A stretch of DNA of 64,000 nucleotides, taken from contig JBLXDM010000001.1 of NCBI GenBank assembly GCA_048264125.1, forward strand, positions 496,001-560,000, read 5' to 3'. Source of the DNA: M1-B18 sp048264125 (GTDB taxonomy: Bacteria; Bacillota; Clostridia; Peptostreptococcales; Natronincolaceae). The position numbers and the translations under genes were made by a program. Below are positions 60,644 to 64,000 of the stretch, piece by piece; positions within the stretch are counted from its first letter, which is position 1; each line of letters opens with the position of its first letter. A model generated the notes under the pieces. The model ran no database searches. It was not told the origin of the DNA and was given only the letters and a program-made list of their open reading frames with translations.

Positions 60644-60672
60644 TTTACCCACGGGTCAAAACATGCTATAAT
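60644..60672 (+). promoter_or_regulatory. Promoter of the radical SAM gene
   Basis: TTTACC (60644-60649) and TATAAT (60667-60672) are spaced by 17 bases, about 120 bases before the ATG at 60793. Confidence 0.5.
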
Positions 60673-60792
60673 AATTGTGTTTTATTAATAGCGGGTGAAA
60701 ATGGCCCTCTGTATAAATAACAGCCCTTTTGCCAATGATTATACAAGCATCTTTTGCCGGGCAAATTAAATAAATCGAAAAGAGGTAAACGG

Positions 60793-62553
60793 ATGAAGGT
60801 AATGCTGGTGGCCTTAAATGCAAAGTATATACATACCAATTTAGCGATTAGATATCTGAAAAAAGCCATAGATAAGCATGTGGATAGTCTTGTAATAGGC
60901 GAATATACCATAAATCATAGCACTGATTATATTTTAGCCGAAATATACAAACAGCAGCCTGATATTATATGCTTTTCCTGCTACATATGGAATATGGAAG
61001 TGATTCATTTTTTATGTAGAACTCTTAAGAAGGTAATGCCAGAAGCCACCATTGTATTAGGGGGCCCTGAGGTATCCTATGGCACAAAAGAGATGATGGA
61101 GGACAATGACTCTATTGATATGGTAGTCATAGGGGAGGGAGAAATCATATTTCCTTCACTGATTAAGCTACTGGATTCCTATGACGATTATTCTCAGCTG
61201 GAGGGAATTGCCTATAGGGCTAGGGGGGCTGTGTATGTTAACCCTCCCTCAGGGGCGATGGTGGAGATGGACCAGCTACCCTTTCCCTACGATGATAGTA
61301 TAGCTGAACCGGATAAAATCATTTATTATGAGAGCTCCAGAGGCTGTCCCTTTAATTGTCAATACTGTCTATCCTCGGCACAGCAGGGAGTGCGGTTTTT
61401 GCCTATAGAGAGAGTAAAAAGAGAGCTTAAGCTCTTTCTGGAGAGGGGTGTTAGGCAGGTTAAATTTGTAGACAGAACCTTTAATGCCAATAAAAAATAT
61501 GCCATGGAGATAATGGGCTTTATAATGGAGAACAACAGGGGCCTTACTAATTTTCACTTTGAGGTAACTGCTGATCTGCTGGATGAGGAGATGCTGGATT
61601 TTCTTGAAGCAGCGCCTGTAGGTCTATTTCAATTTGAAATTGGCGTTCAGTCCACAAATCCTGAAACCCTTAAAGCTATTGACAGAAAAATGAACTTCGA
61701 TAGGCTTAAGGAGGTAGTAAAAAGGATAGCCTCTTATAAAAGCATCCATCAGCATTTAGACTTAATTGTGGGTCTTCCCCATGAGGATTATTTTTCCTTC
61801 AGAAAGTCCTTTAACGATGTATTTAGCCTAAGGCCTGAAAAGCTACAGGTGGGTTTTCTGAAGCTCTTAAAGGGCTCAGGCTTAAGGACGGAGGCACAAG
61901 AATATGGCTATGTGTATTCCGACTATCCACCCTACGATATCTTAGAAAGCAATTGCCTTTCCTATGGAGAGCTGCTGAGGCTTAAGGGTGTTGAAGAAAT
62001 GGTGGAGCTCTATTGGAATTCTGGGGTTTTCAGTACCTCTTTAGAAATTCTTATCAGTAATTTATATTCAAATGCCTTCGCCTTATTTGAGGAGCTTTGG
62101 AGGTATTGGGAGAAGCAGGGGTATCATCATAGCTCCCATAACAAAAACCGACTGTATGAAATACTTTTTGACTTCTACAGGCATAAGGGCTTTGAATTAC
62201 AGGAGATATTCCTTGAGCTTTTAAAATTTGATTATCTAAGAAACACAAAGACCTCCACCTTACCTGGCTTTTTTATTAATTGCAATGAGGAGGATTTTAA
62301 AAATAAATGCCATGAATTTCTACAGCAGCCTGAGAATTTGCATCGGTTTTTGCCTAAATATTTAGAGCAACCGGCTAAGCAGATCATTAAGAAGGTACAT
62401 TTTCAGCAGTTCCTCTATGATGTCATGGCGTTAGAGGCAGACCCTATGAGCTTCACTGGAATAGTAGCTAAGAGGACAACACTGCTGTTTGATTATGACC
62501 TAGAGAATAAGGCGATTGATTTTTCAAAATATTATCTAGTGGAATTGAATTAA
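60793..62553 (+). CDS. B12-binding radical SAM protein with DUF4080 domain
   Basis: A 586-residue radical SAM enzyme. Residues ~1-140 form the B12-binding Rossmann domain (VMLVALNAKYIHTNLAIRYL ... VLGGPEVSY), then ESSRGCPFNCQYCLSS (near 182-197) gives the CxxxCxxC 4Fe-4S motif. A C-terminal DUF4080 region completes the family architecture. Members may methylate an unknown target. The ATG at 60793 follows AGAGG by seven bases; an upstream in-frame ATG at 60754 lacks a site. Confidence 0.88.
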   Translation: MKVMLVALNAKYIHTNLAIRYLKKAIDKHVDSLVIGEYTINHSTDYILAEIYKQQPDIICFSCYIWNMEVIHFLCRTLKKVMPEATIVLGGPEVSYGTKEMMEDNDSIDMVVIGEGEIIFPSLIKLLDSYDDYSQLEGIAYRARGAVYVNPPSGAMVEMDQLPFPYDDSIAEPDKIIYYESSRGCPFNCQYCLSSAQQGVRFLPIERVKRELKLFLERGVRQVKFVDRTFNANKKYAMEIMGFIMENNRGLTNFHFEVTADLLDEEMLDFLEAAPVGLFQFEIGVQSTNPETLKAIDRKMNFDRLKEVVKRIASYKSIHQHLDLIVGLPHEDYFSFRKSFNDVFSLRPEKLQVGFLKLLKGSGLRTEAQEYGYVYSDYPPYDILESNCLSYGELLRLKGVEEMVELYWNSGVFSTSLEILISNLYSNAFALFEELWRYWEKQGYHHSSHNKNRLYEILFDFYRHKGFELQEIFLELLKFDYLRNTKTSTLPGFFINCNEEDFKNKCHEFLQQPENLHRFLPKYLEQPAKQIIKKVHFQQFLYDVMALEADPMSFTGIVAKRTTLLFDYDLENKAIDFSKYYLVELN

Positions 62554-62627
62554 TGGGCTAGGACAAGTTACTAAAGGTTTGAAAATTGGCTGAGATAATG
62601 ATATTATATGAGTTGAGGTGATAAAAA

Positions 62628-63374
62628 ATGGAATTTTTAACGGATATTATCTATATCAACAAAAGCATAGTAAAAAAGGCATTTATGAGCCTATATAAGA
62701 ACTGGATGATTATTTTTACAGGAATTTTTTACACAACCGCCACTATTGTAATTTCAAGCCTTCTAAGCTTTTTTTGGATATTGGCAGGGCTTGTAATGAT
62801 TCTAGTATCCAGTGCGCTTATTTCTAACTATTTGCATTTGCTGGATTGTATTATAACTAGAGATAGGCTAAGCTGGCATGAGTTTAAGGCTGGCTTCACC
62901 CTTCATTTAAGAAAGGTTTGGGGGATATTATTCATTGGATGGGTTGCATCCTTTGGCTTCAGCTCCTTCATTCTTCCTGTTTTATCTGTAGGGCTGTCAC
63001 CCTTCACCCTCAGTATGATTGTAAATTTGATAGTGTTGATACTATTAAACCCATTGCCAGAAACCGTGTATCAAAAGTACTACAATCCATGGGAATCAGT
63101 AACCTACACCGTGGGCTTTGTAAAGGATAATTGGCTAGAATGGCTTATACCTAACCTCGTATTTATGGGGGGACTATATTTTCTAACCGGCAGCCTTTTG
63201 ACGGGAATATTTAATACGCATGTGTTCTCCATGTCGTTGTTTTCGCCAGCTGGTTTGTTGTTGTATATTATAGGACAGGTATGGTTTTCTTTTATGATGA
63301 TTTATAGAGGATATCTTTATGAGCTATTGAGCACCAGCACAAGAAGAAAAAGAATGTTTATGAGGGAGTTTTAG
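62628..63374 (+). CDS. Hypothetical integral membrane protein
   Basis: A 248-residue protein with about six membrane segments and a short cytosolic Arg/Lys-rich end (TRRKRMFMREF). I recognise no family beyond possible small-permease topology. GAGGTG precedes the ATG; it starts 74 bp after the radical SAM gene. Confidence 0.65.
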   Translation: MEFLTDIIYINKSIVKKAFMSLYKNWMIIFTGIFYTTATIVISSLLSFFWILAGLVMILVSSALISNYLHLLDCIITRDRLSWHEFKAGFTLHLRKVWGILFIGWVASFGFSSFILPVLSVGLSPFTLSMIVNLIVLILLNPLPETVYQKYYNPWESVTYTVGFVKDNWLEWLIPNLVFMGGLYFLTGSLLTGIFNTHVFSMSLFSPAGLLLYIIGQVWFSFMMIYRGYLYELLSTSTRRKRMFMREF

Positions 63375-63433
63375 TTCAAAATACCTTAGTGCCTATTAAG
63401 ATGGTCAAGGTACTAGATACGAGGCGCAAAGAA

Positions 63434-63485
63434 AATCAGCGACCGCAGCGTATGCAATAATACGTAAGGGTGCTGGTTTTTTGCA
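63434..63485 (+). terminator. Probable terminator after the membrane protein
   Basis: AATCAGCGACC (63434-63444) pairs with GGTGCTGGTT (63469-63478) with one bulge and a G-T pair, followed by TTTTGC. Confidence 0.6.
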
Positions 63486-63541
63486 GCAACAAGAGGATTT
63501 TTCAACAGTTGGTACTATGCTAATCAATGGGGGAGATGTAT

Positions 63542-64000
63542 ATGGAATATAACTTTCGTGAATTTGAGCATACAGACATACCGGAGGCAATGATATTATT
63601 TAACTCCTTAAATCGAGAGGGAGCAGAGGTTTCCTTTGCCGACGTAACTACTGCTGAGGAAATAGAGGAATGGATAAGGGACTCAAGCTGTCTTTTATAT
63701 TCTGCGGTTTTTGAGGGGAGGCTTATTGCTGTTTTTAGAGCAAGAGCGGGTGAAGGAAGTAAAAAGCATTCGGCCCTTCTGACTATAGCAGTTGATAAGG
63801 GTATGCGCGGAAGGCATGTAGCTAAGAATTTTACACTATTTTGTCTAGAGGATTTAAAGAAACAAAAAGTATTACTGGCAAGGGCTTATGTTTATAGCAA
63901 CAATTCCTCCTCCATTAATACATTATTAAGCTGTGGCTTCACAGTGTCTGGCTGTGTTTATCAGCATCACTACAATGAAGCAACGGCAGCCTATATAGAT
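63542..64000 (+). CDS. GNAT family N-acetyltransferase, 5' part
   Basis: The frame starts at ATG 63542 (GGGGAG seven bases upstream) and is open to the window end, giving 153 residues. Features of GNAT enzymes are visible: LLTIAVDKGMRGRHVAKNFT (acetyl-CoA binding R-G-x-G-like loop) and YVYSNNSSSINTLLSCGFTVSG. The substrate is not evident and the C-terminus is missing. Confidence 0.75.
   Translation, partial: MEYNFREFEHTDIPEAMILFNSLNREGAEVSFADVTTAEEIEEWIRDSSCLLYSAVFEGRLIAVFRARAGEGSKKHSALLTIAVDKGMRGRHVAKNFTLFCLEDLKKQKVLLARAYVYSNNSSSINTLLSCGFTVSGCVYQHHYNEATAAYID

Noticed and set aside
1..64000. CRISPR arrays, tRNA or rRNA genes, prophage or insertion sequences
   Set aside because: No regularly spaced repeats, no tRNA-like cloverleaf with intact T-loop, and no transposase or integrase protein were recognised on reading both strands.

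Overview
The window is chromosomal DNA of a Gram-positive, spore-forming anaerobe of class Clostridia, perhaps an Alkaliphilus-like relative. This placement rests on strong AGGAGG ribosome sites, frequent TTG and GTG starts, a T-box leader, an Spo0E-like phosphatase, a GerMN lipoprotein, and anaerobic metabolism (electron-bifurcating lactate oxidation, purine fermentation). No phage, insertion sequence, CRISPR array, tRNA or rRNA gene was recognised.

Layout. Positions 1-6.4 kb hold the end of a PEP-utilizing dikinase, a MATE exporter, a secreted phosphodiester glycosidase, and a small PLP/cysteine-motif operon. From 6.4 to 28.3 kb lies a purine-catabolic island: a PucR regulator, a cyclase-family hydrolase, then one long plus-strand run of about 20 genes. 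From 28.4 to 31.0 kb are three minus-strand genes: a secreted protein, a voltage-sensor-like protein and a soluble chemoreceptor. From 31.4 to 39 kb is a lactate operon (permease, LldR-type regulator, EtfB, EtfA, FAD lactate dehydrogenase, LarA). The rest is mostly housekeeping: Spo0E-like protein, gamma-glutamyltransferase, SbcD/YhaO and YhaN/SbcC-like pair, a cis-prenyltransferase, TypA, MutS2, lipoproteins, ArgS with its T-box, a second MATE exporter, a DUF4080 radical SAM protein, and a GNAT enzyme cut by the window end.

The most interesting system is the purine island. Three BMC-H shell proteins and one BMC-P vertex protein are embedded among enzymes whose families match, step for step, the classical clostridial route from xanthine to glycine worked out biochemically in purinolytic clostridia: cyclic amidohydrolase (xanthine ring opening), cysteine hydrolase (ureido removal), UbiX/UbiD (decarboxylation of 4-amino-5-imidazolecarboxylate), an unusual adenine-deaminase paralogue (4-aminoimidazole deamination), a cyclase-family hydrolase (possible 4-imidazolone opening), and a stand-alone formiminotransferase (formiminoglycine to formimino-THF and glycine). 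Downstream, an AzgA-type permease, a guanine-deaminase-like enzyme, a molybdenum hydroxylase whose large subunit is split over two genes, and a conventional adenine deaminase would bring purines in and convert them to xanthine. No aldehyde dehydrogenase, phosphotransacylase, glycyl-radical or B12 diol enzyme is present, so this would be a microcompartment built around something other than aldehyde chemistry. Family assignments come from sequence; the substrate of each step is inference.

The lactate operon matches the bifurcating lactate dehydrogenase arrangement known from Acetobacterium. It carries a perfect TGGT-N3-ACCA operator and a consensus cre-like site in front of the permease. Three copies of a ~111-bp inverted-repeat element and one 66-bp perfect palindrome are the repeats noticed.
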